From an uncultured Oscillospiraceae bacterium (lineage in GTDB: Bacteria; Bacillota; Clostridia; Oscillospirales; Oscillospiraceae), in the NCBI GenBank assembly GCA_910587285.1, contig CAJULM010000005.1:1-64000 (forward strand): 64,000 bases of DNA, written 5' to 3'. The position numbers and the translations under genes are program-made. Of the stretch, positions 50,373 through 59,580 are shown one piece after another. The notes beneath the pieces are model-generated. The model was not told where the DNA came from. It ran no database searches and worked only from the letters and a program-made list of their open reading frames with translations. Position 1 is the first letter of the stretch. Each line of letters opens with the position of its first letter.

Positions 50373-51263
50373 ATGAGTGAGTTCTCCTTTTCTGTGTTCC
50401 CCAATGAAAACTTTCTGGACCTGCGGCTGTTTCAATACGGCTGGGAGCAGTGCGCCCCCCTGCACTCCTTCGGCCCCTTTGTGCGCAACCACTTTCTGTT
50501 CCACTATGTCATCTCCGGCAAGGGATATCTGGACGCCAACGGTTCGGACGGCGTGACTCGCCGCTATACTCTGGAGCCCGACCAAGGCTTCCTCATCTGT
50601 CCCGGCCAGGTCAACACCTACTGTGCGGACGAGCGCGACCCTTGGAAGTACGCCTGGCTGGAATTCGGCGGCCTGCGGGCGGAGGAGTTCCTCACCGCCG
50701 CGGGCCTGGGCCCCGCCCAGCCCATCTACCGCCCCAAGAGCCCCGCCGCGGGGTGGCCGGCGCGGGACGCCATGCTCTATATCGCCGACCACTCCAGCGC
50801 CTCTACCCTGTGCCTCATCGGTCATCTATGCCTGTTTCTGGACGGACTCATTCAGTCCTCCTCCACCCGGCGGGAGCTGCGGGGCAGCCGCCTTCAGGAC
50901 TTCTACATTCAGGAGGCCGTCACCTTCATGGAGCACAACTACCAGCGGGAGCTCACCGTAGAGGAGGTCGCCGATGTGTGCAAGCTCAACCGCAGCTATT
51001 TCAGCAAGCTCTTTCGGGACACCATGGGCTGCCCGCCCCAGGAATTTCTCATCCGCCTGCGCCTGTCCAAAGCGGCGGAGCTGATGCAGACCACCAAGTC
51101 TTCCATCGGGGACATCTCCGCCGCCTGCGGCTATCCCAACCAGCTCCACTTCTCCCGGGCATTTAAAAAGCGCTATGGCGTTTCACCCAGGGAGTGGCGC
51201 GTCCAGAACAAGGGGCGCACAGACGCGGCGGGGCAGCCGGCCTCACCCGCGCTCCGCCTCTAA
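50373..51263 (+). CDS. AraC-family regulator of the raffinose/sucrose locus
   Basis: 296 residues; ATG 50373 follows AAGGATG, and ATG 50361 is too close. N-terminal cupin domain (FLFHYVISGKGYLDANG, then LEPDQGFLICPGQVNTY, the sugar pocket type of MelR/RafR), C-terminal HTHs (LTVEEVADVCKLNRSYFSKLFRD and SIGDISAACGYPNQLHFSRAFKK). It diverges from scrK and converges on the alpha-galactosidase gene, with a 21-bp overlap. Likely activator of both operons. Confidence 0.93.
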   Translation: MSEFSFSVFPNENFLDLRLFQYGWEQCAPLHSFGPFVRNHFLFHYVISGKGYLDANGSDGVTRRYTLEPDQGFLICPGQVNTYCADERDPWKYAWLEFGGLRAEEFLTAAGLGPAQPIYRPKSPAAGWPARDAMLYIADHSSASTLCLIGHLCLFLDGLIQSSSTRRELRGSRLQDFYIQEAVTFMEHNYQRELTVEEVADVCKLNRSYFSKLFRDTMGCPPQEFLIRLRLSKAAELMQTTKSSIGDISAACGYPNQLHFSRAFKKRYGVSPREWRVQNKGRTDAAGQPASPALRL

Positions 51264-53438
51264 GTGCAGCTGGAACGCCTGATAGTCCCCCGGCAGGCTG
51301 GGCAGCGGATATCCCGCCGCCATCAGCGCATCCCCTGGATAGAGCTCCTCTCCCCCGTTTACCCGATAGTCCAGGTCCGGGTCCAGCCCCTTCAGCCGAA
51401 GCAGGGCAAAGGGCGCGTTGGCCCGAACCGCTCCTGTCACCACACTCACCAGCGCCTGCCGCCGGTCGGCGGACACCTGCTGCCACGCGGTATAGGGCCC
51501 CGCCTCAAAGGGAGAGGTCAGGCGGTAGTAGTCTCCGGTTTGAAGCAGCTCACGGCGCTCCCGGAAGGCGCGAATCTGCCGGCGGACGATCTCTTTTTCC
51601 TCCTCGGTGCACCGGCCCAGGTCCATCTCATAGCCAAAGGTTCCGCTCATGGCGGCCACTCCGCGGGTCTCCAGCGGTACGCTCCGCCCGGTCTGCTCAT
51701 TGGGCACGGCGGAAACGTGGGCGCCCACTGCGCAGGCCGGATAACCAAAGGAGGTCCCGTACTGGATGCGCAGGCGGTCCATGGCGTCGGTGTTGTCGCT
51801 GCACCAAATCTGGGGGGTGTAATACAGCATCCCCCCGTCGAACCGGCCCCCGCCCCCGGCACAACCCTCGATGAGAATGTGGGAATAGTCCCGGCGCAGC
51901 CGCTCCAGCAGCTCATACACCCCCAGCACATAGCGGTGGAGCACCTCCCCCTGGCGCTGGGGCGGCAGGGCGGCGGACCACACATCGGTGAGGCTGCGGT
52001 TCATGTCCCACTTCACATAGGTGAGCCCCGGGCAGGACAGCACCGGGCGCAGCGACTCATAGATGTGGTCCCGGACCTCCTTGCGGGAAAAGTCCAGCAC
52101 CAGCTGGCTACGGCCCCGGGTGGGGGCCCGGCCGGGGGCCGCCAGTACCCAGTCCGGGTGGTCGCGGTAGAGCTGGCTGTCCTCACTGACCATCTCCGGC
52201 TCAATCCAGATACCCAGCTCCATCCCCAGCTCTCCGATGCGTTCGGCCAAGGCCTCCAGCCCGCCGGGGAGCTTTTCTTCGTTTACCCACCAATCGCCCA
52301 GGCCCCGGCGGTCGCTGTCCCGGCGGCCAAACCAGCCGTCGTCCAGTACAAATAGGTCCACCCCCAGCTCCGCCGACGCCCGGGCCAGCTCCACCAGCTT
52401 TTCCGTGTCAAAATCGTAATAGGCCGCCTCCCAGCTGTTAATCAGCACCGGATGGCGCATTCCCCCCTGAGGCGGACGGATGAGACGCTCCCGGATGGCC
52501 CGGTGAAGCTGTCGGCTCATCGCCGTCAGGCCGTTATGCGCGTACACCATCGCCGCCTCCGGAGCGGTAAACGCCTCCCCCGGCTCCAGCGTCCAGCAGA
52601 ACTGGCGGGGCTGTATGCCCATCACCAGGCGGCTGTTGTCAAACTGGTCCCGCTCCACCTCCGCCTGGAAGCCGCCGCTGTAGAGCAGCATGGCCCCCCA
52701 GCATCCGCCGTTGTCCTCCCCGGCACCCGGCTCGCACAGCACCACAAAGGGATTGTGCTGGTGGCTGGACATACCCCGGACGCTGCCTGCCCCCTGCACG
52801 CCGGGGCGCAGCGGGGCCCGGCTGGGACAGCGCTCCATGGTGTGCCGTCCGTCGAACATAATCAGGTCCAAATCAGCCCTCTGAAAATCCAGGCACAGAG
52901 AGGATACCTGAAGCAGACGTACAGAGCAGCTCCCTCCATTCACCACCCGCACCGCACGGGTGATGAGATCATACTCCTCCAGCACGCCGTAGAGCAGCTC
53001 CACCCGCAGCTGGGACACCGGGTCCTCCAGCTCAATCACCAGCGTATCCGCCGCCCCTTCCCCGGCATAAAAGGCGGGCATACCGTCCAGGGCGTACTTT
53101 CCGTGGCGCAGCTCACAGCCCGCATAGCGCAGGTCCACGACCTGGCTGCCGTCGGCCAGCTCCGCCCGGATAGAGGGCTGGCGGAAGTCCCCCACGCCGC
53201 TGGCGGAGTACTCCTGGGGCACGGTATCCAGAGAAAAGGTTCGCCCGTCTCCCGCTTCCGGGGGCGCAGGGGAAAATCCCCGGTCCGCGTATTGGATCAG
53301 GTAGGCCAAATCCCCGCCCCGCAGCCGGGGGCCATAATAGGTATGCAACAGCACGCCGTACTGCCCCACCTTCATCTGATAGGTGGTGTTCCGGGTGTGG
53401 AGTGTGAACAGCTTCGCCTGTTCGTCGTGTAAAATCAT
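51243..53438 (-). CDS. GH36 alpha-galactosidase
   Basis: 731 residues, standard length. N-terminal beta-sandwich, then the barrel with SWEAAYYDFDTEKL, LFVLDDGWFGRRDSD, nucleophile Asp478 in YVKWDMNRS and acid/base Asp548 in WCSDNTDAMDR; this numbering coincides with Geobacillus AgaA. Hydrolyses raffinose, stachyose and melibiose. No signal peptide, so cytoplasmic. It follows an ABC sugar importer, and sucrose released from raffinose can pass to the GH13_4 enzyme. Confidence 0.95.
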   Translation of the reverse strand: MILHDEQAKLFTLHTRNTTYQMKVGQYGVLLHTYYGPRLRGGDLAYLIQYADRGFSPAPPEAGDGRTFSLDTVPQEYSASGVGDFRQPSIRAELADGSQVVDLRYAGCELRHGKYALDGMPAFYAGEGAADTLVIELEDPVSQLRVELLYGVLEEYDLITRAVRVVNGGSCSVRLLQVSSLCLDFQRADLDLIMFDGRHTMERCPSRAPLRPGVQGAGSVRGMSSHQHNPFVVLCEPGAGEDNGGCWGAMLLYSGGFQAEVERDQFDNSRLVMGIQPRQFCWTLEPGEAFTAPEAAMVYAHNGLTAMSRQLHRAIRERLIRPPQGGMRHPVLINSWEAAYYDFDTEKLVELARASAELGVDLFVLDDGWFGRRDSDRRGLGDWWVNEEKLPGGLEALAERIGELGMELGIWIEPEMVSEDSQLYRDHPDWVLAAPGRAPTRGRSQLVLDFSRKEVRDHIYESLRPVLSCPGLTYVKWDMNRSLTDVWSAALPPQRQGEVLHRYVLGVYELLERLRRDYSHILIEGCAGGGGRFDGGMLYYTPQIWCSDNTDAMDRLRIQYGTSFGYPACAVGAHVSAVPNEQTGRSVPLETRGVAAMSGTFGYEMDLGRCTEEEKEIVRRQIRAFRERRELLQTGDYYRLTSPFEAGPYTAWQQVSADRRQALVSVVTGAVRANAPFALLRLKGLDPDLDYRVNGGEELYPGDALMAAGYPLPSLPGDYQAFQLHLEAERG

Positions 53439-53478
53439 GGAGATCTCCTCCTGCTCATGAAGTCCTGCCTATTTTAGC

Positions 53479-53517
53479 ACAGCCCCGGCGGGTCGTAAAG
53501 ACCGACGCCGGGGCTGT
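53479..53517 (-). promoter_or_regulatory. Stem-loop between permease and alpha-galactosidase genes
   Basis: 12-bp perfect stem (53479-53490 with 53506-53517) plus an inner GGTC/GACC helix. Weak T-run on the minus strand, so partial termination inside the operon is likely. Confidence 0.6.
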
Positions 53518-53537
53518 AACGCATACAAGCGCAGATT

Positions 53538-54377
53538 TTATTTGCCGCCGGTGGTGGCAATGCCCTCGATGAACTGCTTCTGGAAGATCAGGTAGAGCAC
53601 CACCATGGGCAGCATGGCCAACAGGGAGCCGGCCATCAGCACCGGGAAGTTGGTGGAGAACTGCCCCCGCAGCGTAGCCAGTCCGGAGGACAGGGTCATC
53701 ATATTCAAATCGCTGTTCACCACCAGGGGCCACATCAGGTCGCCGAAGGCGAACACGGCGGTGAAGATGGTCAGCGCCGCCACCGACGTGCCCGTGAGGG
53801 GGAACATAATCTTTGTGAAGGTCTGCCACTGGTTACAGCCGTCCAGATAGGCCGCCTCGCCGATCTCCTTGGGAATGCCCATATAGGTCTGGCGCAGGAA
53901 GAAGACGCCGAAGGCGCTGACAATGCCGGGGAACACCAGAGCGAACACCGTGTTGGCCAGCCCCATCTTGGCCACCATCTGATACTGGGGAATGATGAAA
54001 ATCTGGCTGGGCAGGGACATCTGCACCAGTACGATGCCGAACAGCAGCTTCTTCCCTTTGAACTCCAGTTGGGCGAAGGCGTAGCCCGCCATGGAGCTGA
54101 AGGCCACCGCGCAAATCACCCGGAAGAAAATCATCAGGGCTGTGTTGATGTAGAGGTTGAGGAAGGGCAGGCTTTTCACCGCGTCCACAAAGTTGTCCCC
54201 CATGATCTGATTGGGCAGAATGGTGGGCGGGATGGCCATGCTCTCGTCCACTGTCTTAGAGCTGGTGAGGAGCATCCACACAAAGGGGAAAATCATGATA
54301 ACAGCACCCGCGATCAACGCCGCATAGGTCAGGACCGTGAGCTTGGTTTTGGAGGACCCCATGGTATGTTTTTTCAC
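53538..54377 (-). CDS. Sugar ABC transporter permease (MalG family)
   Basis: 279 residues, six membrane segments. The EAAYLDGCNQWQTFTKIMFPL loop holds the EAA motif that docks the ATPase. Second permease of an oligosaccharide importer; no ATPase gene is near, so a shared MsmK-type ATPase elsewhere is assumed. Confidence 0.95.
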   Translation of the reverse strand: MKKHTMGSSKTKLTVLTYAALIAGAVIMIFPFVWMLLTSSKTVDESMAIPPTILPNQIMGDNFVDAVKSLPFLNLYINTALMIFFRVICAVAFSSMAGYAFAQLEFKGKKLLFGIVLVQMSLPSQIFIIPQYQMVAKMGLANTVFALVFPGIVSAFGVFFLRQTYMGIPKEIGEAAYLDGCNQWQTFTKIMFPLTGTSVAALTIFTAVFAFGDLMWPLVVNSDLNMMTLSSGLATLRGQFSTNFPVLMAGSLLAMLPMVVLYLIFQKQFIEGIATTGGK

Positions 54378-54390
54378 AGTTTACCCCTCC

Positions 54391-55284
54391 TTAAACATCG
54401 TAGTTGACCCACTTCTTCTGGCCCACGAACTGGATGATGGTCACCATACCGATGAGCAGCACCGTCCAGATGACGATGGCGGAGCCATAGCCCCGATCGC
54501 CGGCCACGAAAGAGGAACGGTAGAACAGATACATCAGGCTCTGCACATTGGTGACGGCGGGGTTGGTCTCCTCCACCATCATGTAAATCAAATCGTATAC
54601 CTTGACCGAGGCCATCAGGCGCATAATCATCACCACAAACAGGGTGGGCGACACCATGGGCAGGGTGATGGTGAAGAACTGGCGCACCTTGCCCGCGCCG
54701 TCGATGCTGTTGGCCTCGTACAAGCTCTTGGGGATATTTTGCAGGCCGGCCAGGAGCAGAATGGCGTCATAGCCGATATTGCTCCAGATGGCCACGATGG
54801 CGCAGGACACCATCACCACGTTGGGATCGGTAATCCAGCCGATCTTCGTGCCCAGCACCTGGTTGAGAATGCCGTACTCGCCGTTGAAAATCCAGCGCCA
54901 CACCATGGTCACTGCGGCGGGGGCGCACACCATGGGCAGAAAGAAGATGGTGCGGAAGCCGCCCTTAAATTTGATTTTGGCGTTGAGCATGACGGCCACC
55001 AGCAGGGACAGGAACAGCCCTACGGGAACGGTGAGAATACAGAACAGAATGGTGTTCCAGGTGGCCCGCCAGAACTCGGGGTTCTGGAACATCTTGATGT
55101 AGTTTTCAAGGCCCACAAACTGATAGTGGCCAAATCCCAGATGCTCGCAGAAGCTGGTATAGACCGTCTGAACGAAGGGCCACAGGTTGAGCACAATCAA
55201 CCCGATGATGGTGGGCGCCACCATGATATAGGCCCAGAGCTGCTCTTGGCGGGAGGTCCGGGACAGCTTATTGTTCTTCTTCAT
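54391..55284 (-). CDS. Sugar ABC transporter permease (MalF family)
   Basis: 297 residues, six membrane segments, with the EAA loop SLYEANSIDGAGKVRQFFTITL. Partners the MalG-type permease 13 bp downstream. Typical MsmF/RafF-like importer subunit. Confidence 0.95.
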   Translation of the reverse strand: MKKNNKLSRTSRQEQLWAYIMVAPTIIGLIVLNLWPFVQTVYTSFCEHLGFGHYQFVGLENYIKMFQNPEFWRATWNTILFCILTVPVGLFLSLLVAVMLNAKIKFKGGFRTIFFLPMVCAPAAVTMVWRWIFNGEYGILNQVLGTKIGWITDPNVVMVSCAIVAIWSNIGYDAILLLAGLQNIPKSLYEANSIDGAGKVRQFFTITLPMVSPTLFVVMIMRLMASVKVYDLIYMMVEETNPAVTNVQSLMYLFYRSSFVAGDRGYGSAIVIWTVLLIGMVTIIQFVGQKKWVNYDV

Positions 55285-55297
55285 AAATACCCTCCTC

Positions 55298-56596
55298 TCA
55301 GTCAGCCGCCAGTTTCTTGGCGGTTTCGGTGTCGATGATGCGCTGCATATTGTCCAGCGCGTCGCTCAGGCTCTGCTGGCCCGCATACACCTTGTTCAGC
55401 TCGTCCAGCACAGGACTTTTCCACTTTGGCTTGGCGGAGTTGTTCACGTTCTGCACCCCGTACTCAAACTGGTCCATCACCATCTCCACGTTGATATCAT
55501 AGCCCGCTTTCTCAAAGGCATCGAAGTAGGGCTGCTCGGTGCCGTTGTAGGCGGAGATGGCCGCGCCGTAGGAGCTGGCCAGCAGCTGGGCCTCCTCGGT
55601 GCCAAAGAATTTGATTACGTCTAAGGCGATATCCTTTGTCTTGCCGTGGGCGGCGGTGGCGTAGCACAGGCCGTTGGAAATGGTGGCCCGGCCGTCGCCG
55701 CTGAGGGGATCGGGGCACTTGGGCATGGGGGCGATGTCCCACTTGCCGTCCATATTGGGGAAGTTGACGCACTTGTTCATCAGCTCCCAGTTCCCCTCCA
55801 CGTACATGGAACCGATGCCGGAGAAGAACGCGGTGCCGGGAGCGGTCTCGGCGAAATAGGTCTGCTTGGGGCACCAGTCGTAGTCCTGAAGGCCCACGTA
55901 GAACTCCATGCCCTTCCTGGTGCCGGGCTGGTCAAACCCAGCCCTGGTGAAGTCCTCGTTCAAAATATAGCCGCCCGCCTGATAGACAAAGCTCCAGTAA
56001 CCCATCTGATCATCGTTATACGCCAGGAAGCCGTAGTTTCCGGTCTTATCGTAGATGGCCTGGGAGGCGCTCACCAAATCGTCCCAGGTCCAGTTCTCGT
56101 CGGGGTACGCCACCCCAGCGGCATCAAACATCTCCTTATTGTAAATCAGGAAGATATTGTCCTTATCCTTCGGCACGCCGTACATACGCCCATCGCTGCC
56201 CTGGGCGTTACCGATGGAGATGTCGGAAAAATGATTCTCGTAATAATTGGCCTCCACATCATCGTACAGTTCGGTCACGTCCGCCAGCATACCAAAGTCG
56301 GAATAGTACAAAATCTGATTGGTATGCATCCAGAAGATGTCCGGCATGGTGTTGGACTCGGCGGCCGCCTCCAGCTTGGTCCAATACTCGTTCCAGTTCG
56401 TTACCTGCACCTCAATGACCACATCGGGGTGTTTCTCCGTGTAGGCATCGCAGATGGCCTGCATACTCTCGCGCTGGGCAATGTCCCAGATCTGGAATTT
56501 GAGATGGGTCTTGCCGTCCACCGCACCACAGCCGCACAGGGACACCAACAGCGCCACAGCCAGCGCAAGCGCCGCAATTCGGGGGATTTTTTTCAT
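55298..56596 (-). CDS. Extracellular sugar-binding lipoprotein of ABC importer
   Basis: 432 residues; GAGGAG 8 nt before ATG 56596. Lipoprotein signal with lipobox SLCGC. Cluster-1 oligosaccharide-binding protein: LKFQIWDIAQRESMQ, PDVVIEVQVTNWNEYWTKLE, DIFWMHTNQILYYSDFGML. Gives specificity to the importer, most likely for raffinose-family sugars by context. First gene of the binding protein-MalF-MalG-GH36 operon. Confidence 0.93.
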   Translation of the reverse strand: MKKIPRIAALALAVALLVSLCGCGAVDGKTHLKFQIWDIAQRESMQAICDAYTEKHPDVVIEVQVTNWNEYWTKLEAAAESNTMPDIFWMHTNQILYYSDFGMLADVTELYDDVEANYYENHFSDISIGNAQGSDGRMYGVPKDKDNIFLIYNKEMFDAAGVAYPDENWTWDDLVSASQAIYDKTGNYGFLAYNDDQMGYWSFVYQAGGYILNEDFTRAGFDQPGTRKGMEFYVGLQDYDWCPKQTYFAETAPGTAFFSGIGSMYVEGNWELMNKCVNFPNMDGKWDIAPMPKCPDPLSGDGRATISNGLCYATAAHGKTKDIALDVIKFFGTEEAQLLASSYGAAISAYNGTEQPYFDAFEKAGYDINVEMVMDQFEYGVQNVNNSAKPKWKSPVLDELNKVYAGQQSLSDALDNMQRIIDTETAKKLAAD

Positions 56597-56713
56597 AAAC
56601 ACCACTCCTCTGCTTCTCTGCTCCAATTCTTTTCTGCGCCGCCTCTCCGGCTGCGCTTTCACGGAAATCATACCCCTTCTCCCGTGTCGCTGTAAATGGA
56701 CTGCATTTTTACG

Positions 56714-56734
56714 AATATACCAAAATGTTGTGTG
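56714..56734 (-). promoter_or_regulatory. Promoter of sugar-uptake operon with TGTTGTGTG box
   Basis: Minus strand -10 TATATT (56719-56714) has no good -35; the 9-mer shared with 50341 (56726-56734) lies just upstream, as for an AraC-dependent promoter. Confidence 0.5.
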
Positions 56735-57033
56735 TAACGCTTTTTGTGCGGTTCACCACACATCCTGGCATGTTGTTGTAATTTTCGTCCTAATAGACAG
56801 AATTTAATTTATATTTTTAGCTGTTTTGACGGCCGTTTTTCTTGTTTTCCCCTGTCTCGCCAAACGGCAACAGCAAGGTCCATATTTCACCTGGCAAAAT
56901 GCGTGTTTCATGGAAGAAAAAGGACGGCCCACTGCCTGCGCTGACCCGTACGCCGCCACCGCATTTTTCACGGAGTACATTTCAGGAATGCCCTTTCATT
57001 TCCAGTTTCCACCCGATATGATAAAGGGCACGA
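56735..57033. other. A+T-rich intergenic DNA without a recognised gene
   Basis: A marked drop in GC (for example around 56775-56850) relative to the surroundings. It includes a further TGTTGT-like sequence near 56773. No open frame has an SD or family resemblance. Confidence 0.55.
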
Positions 57034-57174
57034 ATGAAGTTCCTGAATCGGCAGATCTCCTCCGTGGTGCAAAGCAATGTGGCCGCCGCAGAGACCAGCG
57101 CCGTCAGCGAGGAGCTGTCCGGCCAGGCCGCCATGCTGAATGATTTGGCCTCCAAATTCCGGCTGAAGAAATAG
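57034..57174 (+). pseudogene. C-terminal remnant of a methyl-accepting chemotaxis protein
   Basis: 46 codons reading QISSVVQSNVAAAETSAVSE then ELSGQA and a final FRLKK, the characteristic end of chemoreceptor signalling domains (ISQVVQxNSAxAEESAAxSEELSGQA). Nothing upstream in any frame looks like the rest of the receptor. The ATG at 57034 has no SD. A deletion scar or gene-conversion relic. Confidence 0.75.
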
Positions 57175-57181
57175 ACAAAAC

Positions 57182-57220
57182 GAGGGCGGCCGGCTCCCAA
57201 ACAGGGAACTGACCGCCCTC
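57182..57220 (+). terminator. Hairpin after the chemoreceptor remnant
   Basis: Stem GAGGGCGG/CCGCCCTC (57182-57189 with 57213-57220) followed by TCTTGT. Probably the old terminator of the lost receptor gene. Confidence 0.55.
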
Positions 57221-57305
57221 TCTTGTCCGCCCGCCAGGGCATTGACAGCGCCGCCCAAACCAGGTAAAATATTGAAAACCTTTGACGGAGGGCGGGCAGA
57301 TACCC

Positions 57306-58661
57306 ATGGAGAAAGATTTAACCCGGGGACCGGTGATGGCCTCTATGCTTCGCTTTGCCGTCCCCATGATTCTGGGCGACCTGCTCCAGCAATGCTACAA
57401 CGTGGCGGACACCCTGATCGTGGGCAATTATCTGGGGAAAAACGCCCTGGCCGCCGTGGGCTCCTCCTTCACGCTGATGACCTTTCTCACCTCCATTCTG
57501 CTGGGGCTGTGTATGGGCAGCGGGGCGGTGTTCTCCATCCGCTTTGGCCAGCGGGACACAGAGGGATTGCGGGAGGGCGCGCTGGCCTCCTTCGTACTCA
57601 TTGCCGCGCTCACTGCGGCGCTGAACGTCCTGTCCTTTGCCTGTCTGGACTGGCTACGGCTGTTCCTGCGGGTGCCGGACGAGGTGTGGCCCATGATGCG
57701 GGACTACCTGTCGGTGATTTTCTTAGGCATCACCGCCACATATTTCTATAACTTTTTCGCCTGCTTCCTTCGGGCAGTGGGCAATTCTCTGGCCCCGCTG
57801 ATTTTTTTGGCGGTCTCCGCCGCGCTCAACATCGCCCTGGACCTGTGGTTCGTCCTGGGCTTGGAGCGGGGCGTGGCCGGCGCCGCCGAGGCCACTGTCA
57901 TCGCTCAATATCTCTCCGGCCTGGCCATCGCGGCCTACGCCCTGGCCCGGTGTCCCCAGCTGCGTCTGTCCAAAGGGCTTCGCCTCCGCTGGGCCCGTGT
58001 GCGGGAGATCACCGGGTTTTCCATCCTCACCTGCGTGCAGCAGTCCGTGATGAACCTGGGCATCCTCATGGTTCAGGGCTTGGTGAACAGCTTCGGTCCC
58101 ACGGTAATGGCCGCCTTCGCCGCTGCGGTGAAGATTGACGCCTTCGCCTATATGCCTGTTCAGGATTTTGGCAACGCCTTTTCCACTTTTATCGCCCAAA
58201 ACTACGGCGCGAAGCAGGAGCAGCGCATCCGCGCCGGACTGAAGGGCGCGGTACTGACCGCCTTCATCTTCTGCGCGGTGGTATCCGCTTTGGTGTGTGC
58301 GTTTGCCCAGCCCCTCATGGGGCTGTTCGTGGAGGCCGCAGAGGCGGAGACCATCCTGGAAGGCGTGCGCTACCTGCGCATTGAAGGCGCGTTTTACTGT
58401 GGCATCGGCTGCCTGTTTCTGCTGTACGGCCTGTACCGCGCTCTGGGCCGGCCGGGGATGTCAGTGGTGCTCACCGTGGTCTCTCTGGGCACCCGCGTGG
58501 CGCTGGCCCACATCCTGTCCGCCATCCCCGCCATCGGCGTGGCAGGGATTTGGTGGTCAGTGCCTATCGGCTGGGTGCTGGCGGACGCGGTGGGGCTGAG
58601 CTTTTATCTGCTCAATCAGAAAAAGCTATTCGCCTGGGACGGTCCCCCATCGAACGGTTAA
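57306..58661 (+). CDS. MATE-family efflux transporter
   Basis: 451 residues from the ATG at 57306; a TTG at 57282 is an alternative. Twelve membrane segments in two homologous halves (RFAVPMILGDLLQQCYNVADT, VGNYLGKNALAAVGSS, and in the second half GFSILTCVQQSVMNLGILMV). Members expel drugs with Na+ or H+. Monocistronic, with a strong terminator. Confidence 0.94.
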   Translation: MEKDLTRGPVMASMLRFAVPMILGDLLQQCYNVADTLIVGNYLGKNALAAVGSSFTLMTFLTSILLGLCMGSGAVFSIRFGQRDTEGLREGALASFVLIAALTAALNVLSFACLDWLRLFLRVPDEVWPMMRDYLSVIFLGITATYFYNFFACFLRAVGNSLAPLIFLAVSAALNIALDLWFVLGLERGVAGAAEATVIAQYLSGLAIAAYALARCPQLRLSKGLRLRWARVREITGFSILTCVQQSVMNLGILMVQGLVNSFGPTVMAAFAAAVKIDAFAYMPVQDFGNAFSTFIAQNYGAKQEQRIRAGLKGAVLTAFIFCAVVSALVCAFAQPLMGLFVEAAEAETILEGVRYLRIEGAFYCGIGCLFLLYGLYRALGRPGMSVVLTVVSLGTRVALAHILSAIPAIGVAGIWWSVPIGWVLADAVGLSFYLLNQKKLFAWDGPPSNG

Positions 58662-58664
58662 AAA

Positions 58665-58699
58665 ACGGCCCCCGCAGAGCTTCCCTCTGCGGGGGCCGT
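58665..58699. terminator. Terminator between MATE and cupin genes
   Basis: 15-bp perfect stem (58665-58679 with 58685-58699) starting 4 bp after the MATE stop, with an A-run before it that serves as T-run for the minus strand. Confidence 0.85.
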
Positions 58700-58710
58700 C
58701 TTGCGCACGC

Positions 58711-59070
58711 TCAGGTGCCCTCCAATACCCCGTCATCCTTTGTATAGCCCTCCAGGGAGTTCTCCTTCACCTGGATGCAGATGAAACGGATGTCAGCATC
58801 CTCCGCCGCGGAGAACTGGCGCTTTGCCGCCGGAGAAACGCGAATCCAATCGCCAGCCGCCAGTTCCACGGTTTCCCCGTCAATGACGGCCTTGCCCTTT
58901 CCCTCCAGAATCCCGTAAATTTCCTCGTTCTGCTTGTGGGAGTGCACAAACGGCACGCCCACCCCCGCCGGGAGATGATTGACGCTGATTTCCGCCCCGG
59001 TGAGGGAAAGGCTGTCGTGCAGCTCAGCCCTGGCCTCAGAACCCACCGTTACCTTTTTGTAGTTTGCCAT
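58711..59070 (-). CDS. Small cupin-domain protein
   Basis: 119 residues; AGGAGGT is 7 nt before ATG 59070. One cupin barrel with metal motif PFVHSHKQNEEIYGILEGKG and the second motif LAAGDWIRVSPAAKRQF. Enzyme or stress-response role unknown. It has its own near-perfect promoter that starts within the 3' end of the Rrf2 gene and is flanked by a TGTAACCAT/ATGGTTACA inverted pair. Confidence 0.9.
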   Translation of the reverse strand: MANYKKVTVGSEARAELHDSLSLTGAEISVNHLPAGVGVPFVHSHKQNEEIYGILEGKGKAVIDGETVELAAGDWIRVSPAAKRQFSAAEDADIRFICIQVKENSLEGYTKDDGVLEGT

Positions 59071-59091
59071 CAGAATAACCTCCTGTCTTGT

Positions 59092-59153
59092 TGTAACCAT
59101 CGTTGGCACATTACAGATCATACCACCTTTTCGTTGTAATGTCAATGGTTACA
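59092..59153 (-). promoter_or_regulatory. Cupin gene promoter flanked by 9-bp inverted operators
   Basis: Minus strand TTGACA (59145-59140), 17-nt spacer, TATGAT (59122-59117). TGTAACCAT at 59092-59100 and ATGGTTACA at 59145-59153 are exact inverted copies on either side, suggesting a repressor, perhaps the upstream Rrf2 protein. Confidence 0.75.
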
Positions 59154-59580
59154 TCACGACTTTTTTCATATCGTTCCAAACATCCTGCATTGTGATTGAG
59201 CTCATCTCGTTCTCCATGGCCCTTTGAATCCGCTCCAGCCTTGCGTCCAAAACGGCGTGAATATTTCTTCCCACAGGGCAGTGCTCATTCGGGTCTTCAT
59301 GAAAATGAAACAGCGCTCCCGAATCCACGCACTCTACGGCACGATAGAGGTCAAGCAGGGTAATCTCCTCCAGCGGCCTTGCCGTATCCGCCCCTCCGCT
59401 CCCCCGCCGGACACAGACAAGCCCGGCCTTTTTCAGCTGCTGCAACAGCCTTCTGATCACAACCGGGTTGGCGTTTACACTCGATGCGAGAAGCTCGCTC
59501 GTCACTTTATGGTCATTCTTAAACGTCTCAATACATATGAGCACATGAACCGCAACCGTGAATCTGCTTGAAATCTGCAT
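59149..59580 (-). CDS. Rrf2-family transcriptional regulator
   Basis: 143 residues from ATG 59580 after GAGGAGG; the longer frame is leader. Winged HTH MQISSRFTVAVHVLICIETF, then VTSELLASSVNANPVVIRRLLQQLKKAGLV, the Rrf2 signature. Only one Cys is in the region where IscR and NsrR bind Fe-S (EHCPVG), so it resembles the YwnA-like cluster-free group. Probable regulator of the cupin gene. Confidence 0.92.
   Translation of the reverse strand: MQISSRFTVAVHVLICIETFKNDHKVTSELLASSVNANPVVIRRLLQQLKKAGLVCVRRGSGGADTARPLEEITLLDLYRAVECVDSGALFHFHEDPNEHCPVGRNIHAVLDARLERIQRAMENEMSSITMQDVWNDMKKVVM

Noticed and set aside
54337..56695. His/Gly-rich plus-strand frames
   Set aside because: Antisense of the sugar permease and binding-protein genes.
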